DNA of 64,000 bases from DATDPM01 sp041498815 (GTDB lineage Bacteria; Pseudomonadota; Alphaproteobacteria; DATDPM01), in contig JBGQJC010000005.1 of assembly GCA_041498815.1 (NCBI GenBank), forward strand, positions 1 through 64,000. Direction: 5' to 3'. Every line of letters starts with the position of its first letter. The stretch's first letter is position 1. Position numbers and translations under genes: made by a program. The notes beneath the pieces were generated by a model. It searched no databases. It had not been told where the DNA came from and saw nothing but the letters and a program-made list of their open reading frames with translations. Below, in pieces: positions 52,423 to 61,172 of the stretch.

Positions 52423-53112
52423 CTACGGGACCAGACGGTAGCCGCCGGGCTCGGTGATCAGTATTTGGGCCACCGCGGGATTGACCTCGATCTTCTGGCG
52501 CAATCGATAGACGTGGGTCTCGAGGGTGTGGGTCGTGATTCCGGCGTTATAACCCCAGACCTCGTCGAGCAGGACTTCGCGGCTCACCGGCTTGTTTCCG
52601 GCGCGGTAGAGAAAACGCAAGATCGCGGTTTCCTTTTCGGTGAGCCGGATCTTGCGGCTGTTGGCGTTGTTCAGCAGCAGCTTGGAGCCGGGGCGGAAGC
52701 TGTAGGGGCCGATCGTAAAAACCGCGTCCTCGCTCGCCTCGTGCTGGCGCAGCTGGGCGCGGATGCGGGCCAGGAGCACGCCGATCTTAAAGGGCTTGGC
52801 GATGTAATCGTTGGCGCCCGCGTCCAGGCCCAGAATCGTGTCGGCCTCGGTGTCGGCGGCGGTGAGCATGATGATGGGGGCGGCGACGCCTGCCCGCCGC
52901 AGCAGGCGGCAGACCTCGCGCCCGTCGATGTCGGGCAAGCCGATGTCCAAGAGCACCAGATCGAAACGCCCGGTTTTCGCCGCCTCGAGCGCGGCCTTGC
53001 CGCTCGCCGCCTCGACCGCCGCGAACTCCTCGTGCAGTTGGAGTTGCTCGCAGAGCGATTGGCGGAGCGCCGCGTCGTCGTCGACTAAAAGGATTTTCTT
53101 CTCAACCGTCAT
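52423..53112 (-). CDS. OmpR/PhoB-type response regulator (orphan)
   Basis: 229 residues from ATG 53112 (53121 also possible). In the receiver domain, ILLVDDDAALRQSL carries the acidic pocket, the phosphorylation site is Asp56 in LVLLDIGLPD, and the conserved Lys is at about 106 in IAKPFK. The C-terminal winged helix (about 130-229) has LTEKETAILRFLYRAGNKPVSREVLLDEVWGYN (in part) and THTLETHVYRLRQKIE. No sensor kinase is nearby. It diverges from an outer-membrane protein gene 132 bp away, which could be a target. Confidence 0.92.
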   Translation of the reverse strand: MTVEKKILLVDDDAALRQSLCEQLQLHEEFAAVEAASGKAALEAAKTGRFDLVLLDIGLPDIDGREVCRLLRRAGVAAPIIMLTAADTEADTILGLDAGANDYIAKPFKIGVLLARIRAQLRQHEASEDAVFTIGPYSFRPGSKLLLNNANSRKIRLTEKETAILRFLYRAGNKPVSREVLLDEVWGYNAGITTHTLETHVYRLRQKIEVNPAVAQILITEPGGYRLVP

Positions 53113-53244
53113 TGACCCCACCGGCCGGGGTCAAGCCGGCCGGCCGTTAGCGGCTCCGTAACCTAACCGCGATTAAACTTGTCTATCGGAGGGGCCAATA
53201 CTATTTGGAAATCCGCCGGTGAACAACTTAAGGGGGCTGGGGCC

Positions 53245-53985
53245 ATGAGGCCGGCCGCTAACCATATCCGGGGCTTTGCCACAGGGCTGTGCGCGGCACT
53301 TGCCGTTGCCGCCCTGCCGGCAAGTGCGGGCGAGGCGAAGCTCGGCGGGCCGGCGGACGGCGTACTGCTGCGGCCGGCCGACGACTCCAAGGCCCTGTTC
53401 GACTGGTCCTGGGCCAATCCCGATGCCTCCGGACAATTCACGCCGCGGCTTTCGGGGCTTGCGCTCACCTGGCCCGGCGGGGCCGGGGATGACGCCCTTG
53501 GGTCGGGTGCTGGCCTCGGCGTGCCGCGGGCCTTCGGGTTTTTCGGCGAGGACGTGGGATTTAGCCTCGGTGCCGGCGTCGCCCGGCCAGGGGACGCGGC
53601 GCTTTTGGGCCCGGGTTCCGCGGATCAAGCGGGCGTGGGCGGGCGGGTGAAAATCCGCTCGGTGAGTCTCGGTGGCGCCTTCATCGAGACCCGCGAGACC
53701 GGCGCTTGGGGCGAGGCGCGGCGCATTTCCGGCGGCCACGACATCGACCTCTCCTACTCGTTTTCCGCGGGCAGCGTCAGCCTGTCGCATTCGAGCGGGC
53801 CGGACATGCTCCGGCCCTTCGCGGACCAGGACCACGACACGGTTGCGCTCTCGGGCCGCTATCTGGTCGGGCCCGGCCTCGACATGACGGCGGCCCTCGC
53901 CTTGGGCGGGACGGGCGCCAGCGATCCGGTGCAATCGGCCTTCGACGGTTACGCCTTGACCGCGGGCTTGCGCCTCTCGTTCTAG
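53245..53985 (+). CDS. Outer-membrane beta-barrel (porin-like) protein
   Basis: 246 residues from ATG 53245, behind an AAGGGGG ribosome-binding site. The signal peptide (about 1-29, GLCAALAVAALPASA-GEA) is clear. The mature part has alternating Gly/Ser/Thr-rich strands (SVSLGGAFIETRETG, DLSYSFSAGSVSLSHSSG, YALTAGLRLSF) and ends in Phe, the usual BAM-dependent outer-membrane signature. It is shorter than classic porins, so it may be a small barrel. It is divergent from the response regulator. Confidence 0.65.
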   Translation: MRPAANHIRGFATGLCAALAVAALPASAGEAKLGGPADGVLLRPADDSKALFDWSWANPDASGQFTPRLSGLALTWPGGAGDDALGSGAGLGVPRAFGFFGEDVGFSLGAGVARPGDAALLGPGSADQAGVGGRVKIRSVSLGGAFIETRETGAWGEARRISGGHDIDLSYSFSAGSVSLSHSSGPDMLRPFADQDHDTVALSGRYLVGPGLDMTAALALGGTGASDPVQSAFDGYALTAGLRLSF

Positions 53986-54131
53986 GCCCGGATTCAAGCT
54001 TCCGGCAGCAACCGCCGGGAAGAAATTGCCTAAGGCCGCGCGATTTGGCGCCGCTCTTATTTCAACCATCTGAAATCCCTACCTGATTCCTTGGCACCGG
54101 GGTTGCACGGAGACTCCCGAAAGGAGCGTCC

Positions 54132-55304
54132 GTGGACCTCCCGATATACGGCCAGAATCCCGCTCTGGCGCTTGCGTCGGCGCAAGTTGCCGCAATTACG
54201 CCTGCAGGCCCTCCGGCGCCCGCTTTGGGCGATGCGGCCGGAACCGATTCGTCCGACGGGTCAAAGCCGAAGTCCCAGCCGATGGGCTTTCTGGCCCTGG
54301 CGCTTCAGACCCAGAACCAAGTCGACAATGCCGGCGGTGCCGGCCGGCCCCAGCGCGCGCTCGTCAACCTGGCGTTCGGCGACGACGGCTTCGGCTTCGA
54401 CGACGTGATCGACACCATCAATCCGCTCCAGCACATTCCGATCATCTCGACGATCTACCGCGCGCTCACGGGCGACAAGATCGACGTGGTGCCGAGCCTC
54501 ATCGGCGGCGCGCTTTTCGGCGGCGTGGTTGGATTCTTCGGCGCCGCGGTGAACGCGGCGGTCGAGGATTCGACCGGCCACGACATTGGCGATCACGTCG
54601 CCATGGCCCTCTTCGGCGAGCCCGACCAGACCGAGCGCGAGCCGGTGATATTCGCCAGCGCCGACCCGAGTGAGCCGAAACCCAAAGATCCGGCCGCAAC
54701 AGTACCCTGGTATCAGGCGAACGCGCCGGCGCCGCCTGCAGCAACACTTGCCGCCGTCCCGAGTGCCGCTCCCGTCATCGGCGATGCGGGAGACTCCGAT
54801 GCACCCGCGGATGCAACCTCCGCCCTGGCGCCGGTGAAGCCGTTGACGCCGGCCCAGAACGCGCTCCTGCAAGAGCGGGAATTCGACACCGCAGGCCAAA
54901 AACCGGCGGCAGCCCCGGCGGGGACCATTCCCGAACTTTCGCCGGAACAAGCCGATCTGCTGCTGCGTTCGGTCGGCCTGAAACCGGCAAAGCCGGCCGC
55001 CCCGCCCGTAACCGGCAGCGATGCGCCCCCGGTTAATGCGCCCGCGGTCGATGCGATACGGGTCGATGCGGTACCGGATGCGGCCGATGCATCGGGCGCG
55101 GACGATCCCGGCGACGATCCCGCCCGTGATTCCGGCGTGCCACCGCAAGCTCCCGTCCACACCGGCACGCTCAAGCCCTCGGGCCAGATCGGTGCAGAGG
55201 CCAACTCCGATTTCGCGCAGCGCATGAAATACGGCCTCGAGCGCTATCAAGCCCACCCCACGGCCCTCAACCCCAAACCCCCGCACCTCGACGTCGTCCA
55301 ATAA
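54132..55304 (+). CDS. Hypothetical protein with a conserved glycine-rich hydrophobic core
   Basis: 390 residues, GTG start with AAGGAG 8 bases upstream. The conserved part is DVIDTINPLQHIPIISTIYRALTGDKID followed by VPSLIGGALFGGVVGFFGAAVNAAVEDSTGHDIGDHV, residues about 92-155 (quoted as landmarks). I think similar segments occur in Rhodospirillales proteins of unknown function. The glycine-rich stretch (about 120-140) may insert in a membrane. The remaining 230 residues are Pro/Ala/Asp-rich and probably disordered. There is no signal peptide. No function is assigned. Confidence 0.7.
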   Translation: MDLPIYGQNPALALASAQVAAITPAGPPAPALGDAAGTDSSDGSKPKSQPMGFLALALQTQNQVDNAGGAGRPQRALVNLAFGDDGFGFDDVIDTINPLQHIPIISTIYRALTGDKIDVVPSLIGGALFGGVVGFFGAAVNAAVEDSTGHDIGDHVAMALFGEPDQTEREPVIFASADPSEPKPKDPAATVPWYQANAPAPPAATLAAVPSAAPVIGDAGDSDAPADATSALAPVKPLTPAQNALLQEREFDTAGQKPAAAPAGTIPELSPEQADLLLRSVGLKPAKPAAPPVTGSDAPPVNAPAVDAIRVDAVPDAADASGADDPGDDPARDSGVPPQAPVHTGTLKPSGQIGAEANSDFAQRMKYGLERYQAHPTALNPKPPHLDVVQ

Positions 55305-55381
55305 CGGCCCCTCGGTTTCAACCGCGGGCGCCGCGATCCCGGCCCTATGACAAGGGTTGCGGCTTGCCGCTATAACGGGGC

Positions 55382-55894
55382 GTGGATTTTCTGGTCACGC
55401 AAACTTCGGCCCATCGCGGCGTGCTTGCCTGCGGCGATGCGGTTTTCCCGTGCGCGCTGGGGAGAAGCGGCGTGCGCGCGGATAAATCGGAAGGCGACGG
55501 CGCGACGCCCAAAGGATGCTTTGCGCTTCGACGCCTGCTCTACCGCGCGGATCGGATCGCCAAGCCCGTGACGCTTTTGCCGGCGCAGGCACTCGATCCG
55601 GCGGACGGGTGGTGCGACGATCCCGCGGACCCGTTCTACAACCGCCAGGTACGTCTTCCCTACCGGGCGCGGGCCGAGAAACTGTGGCGCGACGACGGCG
55701 TTTACGACGCGATCGTGGTCTTGGGCTGCAACGACGATCCGGTGATAGCCGGGCGCGGCAGCGCGATTTTCCTTCACGCCGCAAAGCCGGATTTGGCGGC
55801 GACCGAGGGCTGCATCGCGCTGAAATTGGATGATTTGCTGACCGCCTTGCGCTTTGCCGGCGCGGCCGACCGGCTGTGCGTGGCCGGGCCTTAG
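55382..55894 (+). CDS. YkuD-family L,D-transpeptidase-like protein
   Basis: 170 residues, GTG start. LACGDAVFPCALGRSGVRADKSEGDGATPKGCFAL (residues about 16-50, in part) begins the YkuD domain. SAIFLHAAKPDLAATEGCIAL (about 131-151) holds the catalytic His and Cys in the HxxxxxxxxTxGC arrangement. YkuD enzymes form 3-3 peptidoglycan links or attach lipoproteins. No signal peptide is evident, which is typical of this short branch in alphaproteobacteria. It meets the DUF2336 gene tail to tail (four-base overlap). Confidence 0.85.
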   Translation: MDFLVTQTSAHRGVLACGDAVFPCALGRSGVRADKSEGDGATPKGCFALRRLLYRADRIAKPVTLLPAQALDPADGWCDDPADPFYNRQVRLPYRARAEKLWRDDGVYDAIVVLGCNDDPVIAGRGSAIFLHAAKPDLAATEGCIALKLDDLLTALRFAGAADRLCVAGP

Positions 55895-57156
55895 CCGGTC
55901 TTGGGCGGTACGTCGCCGCCGATTAATTCGATCCGGCGGATGGAATCGAGGTAGCCGGGGTCGCGGCGCCAGCGCTGGAGGACCGCGGTTGCGGTTGCCG
56001 CGTCAACACGGTCGAAGAAATCGAGCACCGCGGCGACCTCGGCCGGGCCTGCGGGCTTCGCGCCGGGGTGTGCCCGGCGGCTGAGGACGAAGATGACGGC
56101 GAATTCGCGCCGCTCGATCCCGACCGCGCGGCACGCCACCGCCAGCCCTTCGCCGCCCGTTTCGAAAATCACGCGCCGCGCCAGCGTGAGGCGGATGCCG
56201 GTCAGCTTGACGAGCAGCGCCTCGAACAAATTGATCTCGCCCTGGCGCAGGACCTGGATCAAGAGCTCGGGTGTGATCGCCTTCGCCTCGTTCAAGCGAT
56301 CGGCAAGCTCGAACGGCTTGCTCTTGGACGGGTCGTCGGATTCGGCTGCGCGCAGCGCATCCATCACCGTCGATTCGATGGTGTTGTCGATATCGGCCGT
56401 GTCGACGTCGAAATTCTCGACGATGTGCTGGCGCAGCGCCGCCGAGACCCACCAATACATCTTCTTGGCGAGATCGGGGCCGAGATCGGGCCGGGCCACG
56501 AGGGGATTGTGAAAGCGGTCGATGCGCTTCGACTGATCCACCAGATATTCCATGGTGGTGCGGGAAATCTTGGAGTTGGGGTTTTCCAAGAGCGCCGCGA
56601 TCACGTCGCCCTGGCCGGTGCCGACCAGGGCGTCGGCGACGTCTTCGGGCACGCTGTCGCGCATGGCGATCGCCAACTGGTGCTCGAGCGTGCGGTGATG
56701 GACGATCTCGATCAGGTCGAGATTGTGCAGCACCTGGCTGCGGCTGAGGATGGAATGCGCGACCTCGATCTGGTCGTTTGCCAGCGCCTTGATGAGATCG
56801 TGCGGCGCGTGGGGTTGGTGCGAGAGCCGCTCGGCCAGGTCGCGGCGCACCGACATCTCCACCTCGTGAATGAGGTGGCGCAGGATGTCGTTCATCAACT
56901 CCCGCTCGGTGTCGCTCAAGATGTCGTGCTTGCCGAGGAAAAGGTCGTTGATGGCGGAGCCAAGCTCGTTGCGCGCGGCGGCGGATTTGGTGCGCGCGAG
57001 CCGGATCAGATAGTCGATGCCGATCGATTCGGGCAGGCCGTGCGGTGCGGCATTCTTGGCGGCGGCGGTGCCGGAAGGGGCGGCGGGCGCGGATTTGGGC
57101 GCGTTCACCGCGGCTTCGTCCGCGGTCTTGTGCCGTTTGGCGGAATTCTTGGGCAA
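55891..57156 (-). CDS. DUF2336 protein
   Basis: 421 residues. A disordered Ala/Pro N-terminus (1-45) precedes a helical repeat region: LTDTERELMNDIL-like LSDTERELMNDILRHLIHEVEMSVRRDLAERLS (about 80-112, in part), DLIKALANDQIEVAHSILSRSQ (about 119-140) and LLENPNSKISRTTMEYLVDQS (about 188-208). This HEAT-like pattern is DUF2336, common in Rhodospirillales and other alphaproteobacteria. Some members are linked to cell-cycle or polar signalling, but the biochemical role is unknown. No neighbours inform its function. Confidence 0.88.
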   Translation of the reverse strand: MPKNSAKRHKTADEAAVNAPKSAPAAPSGTAAAKNAAPHGLPESIGIDYLIRLARTKSAAARNELGSAINDLFLGKHDILSDTERELMNDILRHLIHEVEMSVRRDLAERLSHQPHAPHDLIKALANDQIEVAHSILSRSQVLHNLDLIEIVHHRTLEHQLAIAMRDSVPEDVADALVGTGQGDVIAALLENPNSKISRTTMEYLVDQSKRIDRFHNPLVARPDLGPDLAKKMYWWVSAALRQHIVENFDVDTADIDNTIESTVMDALRAAESDDPSKSKPFELADRLNEAKAITPELLIQVLRQGEINLFEALLVKLTGIRLTLARRVIFETGGEGLAVACRAVGIERREFAVIFVLSRRAHPGAKPAGPAEVAAVLDFFDRVDAATATAVLQRWRRDPGYLDSIRRIELIGGDVPPKTG

Positions 57157-57422
57157 ATGCCCTCCCCTTGTCTGACGCCACGCCCCCGGTTGCTGCGGCT
57201 AAACCGCGCAGGCGGCGGGTCGAACCTGCGAATCGTAGGCGCGATGGCTTATCAATTCGTTAATCGAAAACGGGCCGGGGAGCGAAGAATTCGCGGCGTA
57301 ATCGGCAAATGGAACTTTCGTAAAATTCCGGCGTTTTACTTGTGCGGCGCGGATGCCGCGCCTGGGCTTCGGCTTGGCCGCGCCGTGCTATAATTAGGGC
57401 CGACAAAGGGGTGCTCGGCGCC

Positions 57423-58652
57423 GTGACCAAGCGAAAGATCGCATTAGCGCTTGCCGTTTGCGGGACGATTGCCGCGGGCCCCGTTCATGGGGCCGACCGG
57501 GCGCCGGGCGCGCGGATCGAGGTGCGCGCCGACGATCTGCCCCAGCCCTACGCCACCGAAAGCACGACCAACCCTTCGCGCATCATTCCCGCGCCCGAGG
57601 GCGTAGCGCCCAAGCTGCCGCCCGGATTCCGGGTCGGCGTTTTCGCTTCGGGCTTGACGGATGCGCGCTGGCTCGCCGTGGCCGACAACGGCGACGTGTT
57701 CCTGGCCGAGCCGTCGGCGGGGCGAATTACCTTGCTGCGCGATTCGAACGGCGACGGCAAGGCGAATATGGTTCAAACCTTCGCCGAAGGATTCGACCGG
57801 CCGCACGGGATCGCGTTCCGCCCCGGATATCTCTACGTCGCCGACACCGAGCGGGTGTGGCGGTTGAAGTACGAACTGGGGCAAACCAAGGCGGCGGGGA
57901 AACCGGAGCCGGTGACGGCGCCAAAGGCCTTGGGCGACGGCAACGGCCACTGGACGCGCAACATCGTCTTCAGCCCCGACGGCACCAGGTTTTACGTGAC
58001 CGTCGGATCGCGCGCCAATATCGACGAAGAGCGGGCGCCCCGCGCCACCGTCCAGGAATTTGCCGCCGACGGCGGCGCGCTCGGCACCTATGCGAGCGGG
58101 CTTCGCAATCCCGTCGGCATCGCCTTCTATCCCGGCACCCCGGATCTCTATGTGGCGGTGAACGAGCGCGACACGCTCGGCGACGGGCTGGTGCCCGATT
58201 ATCTGACCAGGCTCAAGCCGGGCGGCTTTTACGGCTGGCCCTATTTTTATCTCGGCCAGCATCCCCAGCCGGGATTCGCCGACAAGAGACCCGAACTGGC
58301 CGCGACGGCTATTCCGCCCGACCTCTTGTTCGAATCCCATTCCGCGCCCTTGGGCCTCGTGTTCTACGGCCGCGACAACTTTCCGCAGGAGTACCGCGGC
58401 AATGCGTTCGTGGCGCTGCACGGCTCGTGGAACTCGAAGCATCCGCGCGGCTACATGGTGGCGCGCGTGCCGTTCAAGGACGGCCGCCCGCAAGGCTATT
58501 ACGAGGCTTTCATGACCGGGTTCTGGCTTGCCGGCGAAAACCGGGCCGAGGTCTGGGGCCGCCCCGCGGGCCTGGCGATCGCGGGGGATGGCAGTCTCTT
58601 GGTGGCCGACGACGTCGGCGAAAAAATCTGGCGGGTGCGCTACGGCGATTGA
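57423..58652 (+). CDS. Sorbosone-dehydrogenase/PQQ-type beta-propeller protein, exported
   Basis: 409 residues from GTG 57423. The signal peptide (KIALALAVCGTIAAGPVHGA, about 5-24) is clear. The propeller has LPPGFRVGVFASGLTDARWLAV (about 62-83), GFDRPHGIAF (about 121-130), HWTRNIVFSPDGTRFYVTVGS (about 177-197, quoted in two), ASGLRNPVGIAFYPG and ESHSAPLGLVFY. These are signatures of the soluble glucose/sorbosone dehydrogenase family, which uses PQQ in the periplasm. Whether this member binds PQQ is unknown. Confidence 0.85.
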   Translation: MTKRKIALALAVCGTIAAGPVHGADRAPGARIEVRADDLPQPYATESTTNPSRIIPAPEGVAPKLPPGFRVGVFASGLTDARWLAVADNGDVFLAEPSAGRITLLRDSNGDGKANMVQTFAEGFDRPHGIAFRPGYLYVADTERVWRLKYELGQTKAAGKPEPVTAPKALGDGNGHWTRNIVFSPDGTRFYVTVGSRANIDEERAPRATVQEFAADGGALGTYASGLRNPVGIAFYPGTPDLYVAVNERDTLGDGLVPDYLTRLKPGGFYGWPYFYLGQHPQPGFADKRPELAATAIPPDLLFESHSAPLGLVFYGRDNFPQEYRGNAFVALHGSWNSKHPRGYMVARVPFKDGRPQGYYEAFMTGFWLAGENRAEVWGRPAGLAIAGDGSLLVADDVGEKIWRVRYGD

Positions 58653-58741
58653 CGCGCGTTGCGCTACGGCGACTGATGCGCGTTAAGGATAACGCGCGAT
58701 TTAACGAATCGTTAGCGCCGACTCTCTAGTCTCCGGCAGCC

Positions 58742-58936
58742 ATGGATATCAAACCCAGCGCCGACGTTCTCCAAGCCATCGGCTCGCTCCACGCCGAGCG
58801 GTTCGCGGCCAAGCCCCGGGTTGTCGCGGCCGCGGTTCAGGCGGTGCGGCAAACGAGCGCGCCGAATGCGCCGCCGCAAGACATCAATCCCGCCCGCCTT
58901 TACCGGCCAGGCTCCTTCCTCGACATCTTCGTCTAA
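58742..58936 (+). CDS. Small conserved-looking protein ending in FLDIFV
   Basis: 64 residues from ATG 58742. N-terminal helix MDIKPSADVLQAIGSLHAER, an Ala-rich middle, a Pro-rich link and a C-terminal RLYRPGSFLDIFV. I think small alphaproteobacterial proteins with a terminal RGS(L/F)(L/V)D(I/V)xV exist but I cannot name the family. It faces ftsY tail to tail with 14 bp between. The stop-to-start distances and the AT-rich upstream region (58680-58735) fit a separate small gene. Confidence 0.55.
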   Translation: MDIKPSADVLQAIGSLHAERFAAKPRVVAAAVQAVRQTSAPNAPPQDINPARLYRPGSFLDIFV

Positions 58937-58950
58937 TCCGGCAGGGGCAA

Positions 58951-59877
58951 TCACCCCTCCAACCCCAACAGCGCGCGGGCAAACGAATCCGCCTCGAAGG
59001 GGCGGAGATCTTCCGCCTGCTCGCCGATGCCGATGGCGTGAACCGGCAAGCCGAAACGCTCGGCCAAGGCCACCAGCACGCCGCCCTTGGCCGATCCGTC
59101 GAGCTTGGTGAGGATGAGCCCGGTGACTTGAATCATGTCGCCGAAGGTTTGCACCTGGGCGACGGCGTTCTGGCCGGTGGTGGCATCCAGCACCAACAGC
59201 ACGTCGTGGGGCGCGTCGGCATCGAGCTTCTTCAGCGCGCGGGCGATCTTCTGCAACTCCGCCATAAGGTCCGCTTTGTTGTGGAGGCGCCCGGCGGTGT
59301 CGATGAACAAGAGATCGGCCGCATCGCGCCTAGCTTGCTCCAGCGCGCCGTAAGCAAGACCCGCCGGATCCGCCCCGGGTGCGCCCGCGAACACGGTCGC
59401 ACCCGTGCGTTCGCCCCAAATTTTCAACTGATCGATGGCCGCCGCCCGGAAGGTGTCGCAGGCGGCCATGGCGACGCGGAGATTCCGGTCGCGGTAGAAT
59501 TTCGCGAGCTTGCCGATGGTGGTGGTCTTGCCGGTGCCGTTCACGCCGACGACCAGCACGACCCGGGGATTGAAGCGGGGATCGAGGGCGAGCGGTTTGG
59601 CGACGGGCGCCAGGATTTCGGCGATGGCGCCGGCGAGCGCCTCGCGCAATTCGCGCTCGGTGGTTTGCGGGCCGAACCGGGATTGGCCGAGTGATTTGGC
59701 AAGCTTCGCCGCGGCGGAAGGGCCGAGATCGGCCGCGATCAGGAGCTCTTCGAGTTCGTGCAGCGGCGCCGCATCGAGCCGGCGCTTGGCAATCAGGTCG
59801 CCGATTCCGGTCTTGAGCTTCGACGCCGATTTCGCGAGCCCGCCGCTGAGCCTGGCGAGCCAGGTGCCGGACGGCAT
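58951..59877 (-). CDS. ftsY: Signal recognition particle receptor FtsY
   Basis: 308 residues from ATG 59877. The SRP GTPase that docks ribosome-Ffh complexes at the membrane. N-terminal helical N domain (about 15-85), then G domain: VVGVNGTGKTTTIGKLA (G1, about 111-127), ACDTFRAAAIDQL (G2, about 141-153), DTAGRLHNK (G3), TKLDGSAKGG (G4) and GIGEQAEDLRPF. The acidic A domain of E. coli FtsY is missing, as is usual in alphaproteobacteria. The ATG overlaps the mtaB stop (TGATG). Confidence 0.95.
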   Translation of the reverse strand: MPSGTWLARLSGGLAKSASKLKTGIGDLIAKRRLDAAPLHELEELLIAADLGPSAAAKLAKSLGQSRFGPQTTERELREALAGAIAEILAPVAKPLALDPRFNPRVVLVVGVNGTGKTTTIGKLAKFYRDRNLRVAMAACDTFRAAAIDQLKIWGERTGATVFAGAPGADPAGLAYGALEQARRDAADLLFIDTAGRLHNKADLMAELQKIARALKKLDADAPHDVLLVLDATTGQNAVAQVQTFGDMIQVTGLILTKLDGSAKGGVLVALAERFGLPVHAIGIGEQAEDLRPFEADSFARALLGLEG

Positions 59878-61172
59878 CAAATCCGGGCGCAGAGCTCGCC
59901 GCCAGCGATCCCGGTTACCGTCGCGGGCACGATCTGGCCGGGTTCGCCGCCGGCAGGCTCGCCGCCGGCCAACCGCACCGGGGCGAAGTGTTCGCTGCGC
60001 CCGAAGCCTGGCCGCTCGATCAGCACATGGGCCGTGGTTCCGACGCGGGTCGCGAGATAGCGGGTGCGCGCCAGATCGCCCAAAGCCCGGAGCCTTGCCG
60101 CGCGCTTCTTGATGACGCGCCTTTGGACCTGCGGCATGCGCAGGGCGGGCGTGCCGGGGCGGGGCGAGAACGGGAAGACATGGAGCCAGACCAGGCCGCA
60201 GTCTTCGATGACGGCCGCTGTGTTCTCGAACATCTCCTCGGTTTCGGTCGGGAACCCCGCGATCAAGTCGGCGCCGAAGACGATATCGGGGCGGAGCTCG
60301 CGAAGATGCCCGCACAACTCGACCGCCTGGGCGCGCGAATGGCGCCGCTTCATGCGCTTCAAGATCATGTCGTCGCCCGATTGCAGGCTCAAATGCAGAT
60401 GCGGCATCAACCGTTCTTCGTTCGCAAACAGCCGCAAAAGATCGGAATCGATTTCGGCCGGGTCAATCGAGGACAAACGCAGCCGCGCGACGACGGGCAC
60501 GAGAGCCAGCAGGCGCTTCACCATCTGGCCCAAGCTCGGGCGCCCCGGCAGATCGGATCCGAAAGACGAGATGTCAACGCCCGTGAGCACGATCTCGCGG
60601 TAGCCGCCCGCAGTCAGCGCCCGCACCTGATCGACGATGGCGCCCAAAGCCACGCTCCGGCTCGGCCCCCGGCCAAACGGGATAATGCAGAAGGTGCAGC
60701 GGTGGTCGCAGCCTTGCTGCACCTCGACGAAGGCGCGCGCACGGCCCTCGAATCCGGGAACGAGATGGCCGGCCGTCTCGCGCATGCTCATGATGTCGTT
60801 GACGAGAATCCGGGGCGATTGCGCGGGCGTTTGGAGCCCGCCGCGGTAAAGCCCGGCATCGAGTTTTTCCACGTTGCCCAGCACGAGATCCACCTCGGCC
60901 ATGGCGGCGAAGCGCTGCGGGTCGATTTGGGCGGCGCAGCCGGTCACCACGATCCGCGATTGCGGGCGTTGTTTGCGAAGTTTTCGGATCGCCTGGCGCG
61001 CCTGGCGCTCGGCCTCGAGCGTGACCGCGCAGGTGTTGACGATCACGGTGTCGGATAGTCCGGCGTCGCGGGCCAGAGTCTTGATCGCCTCGGACTCGTA
61101 AGCGTTGAGACGGCAGCCGAAGGTGACGACCTCGACGCCCGACGGAAGGCTCGCTGCCGGCGCCGCGGTCAT
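59877..61172 (-). CDS. mtaB: tRNA t6A37 methylthiotransferase
   Basis: 431 residues from ATG 61172, overlapping the dapF stop (ATGA). Radical-SAM enzyme that converts t6A37 to ms2t6A37. The N-terminal UPF0004 domain cysteines lie in TFGCRLNAYESEA (17-29), NTCAVT and TGCAAQ. The radical-SAM cluster is GCDHRCTFCIIPFGRGPSRS (about 154-173). A C-terminal TRAM-like domain carries the VLIERPGFGRSEHFAPVRL stretch. The GCRLNAYE start distinguishes MtaB from MiaB and RimO. Its substrate modification is made by TsaD, encoded at 19022. Confidence 0.93.
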   Translation of the reverse strand: MTAAPAASLPSGVEVVTFGCRLNAYESEAIKTLARDAGLSDTVIVNTCAVTLEAERQARQAIRKLRKQRPQSRIVVTGCAAQIDPQRFAAMAEVDLVLGNVEKLDAGLYRGGLQTPAQSPRILVNDIMSMRETAGHLVPGFEGRARAFVEVQQGCDHRCTFCIIPFGRGPSRSVALGAIVDQVRALTAGGYREIVLTGVDISSFGSDLPGRPSLGQMVKRLLALVPVVARLRLSSIDPAEIDSDLLRLFANEERLMPHLHLSLQSGDDMILKRMKRRHSRAQAVELCGHLRELRPDIVFGADLIAGFPTETEEMFENTAAVIEDCGLVWLHVFPFSPRPGTPALRMPQVQRRVIKKRAARLRALGDLARTRYLATRVGTTAHVLIERPGFGRSEHFAPVRLAGGEPAGGEPGQIVPATVTGIAGGELCARI

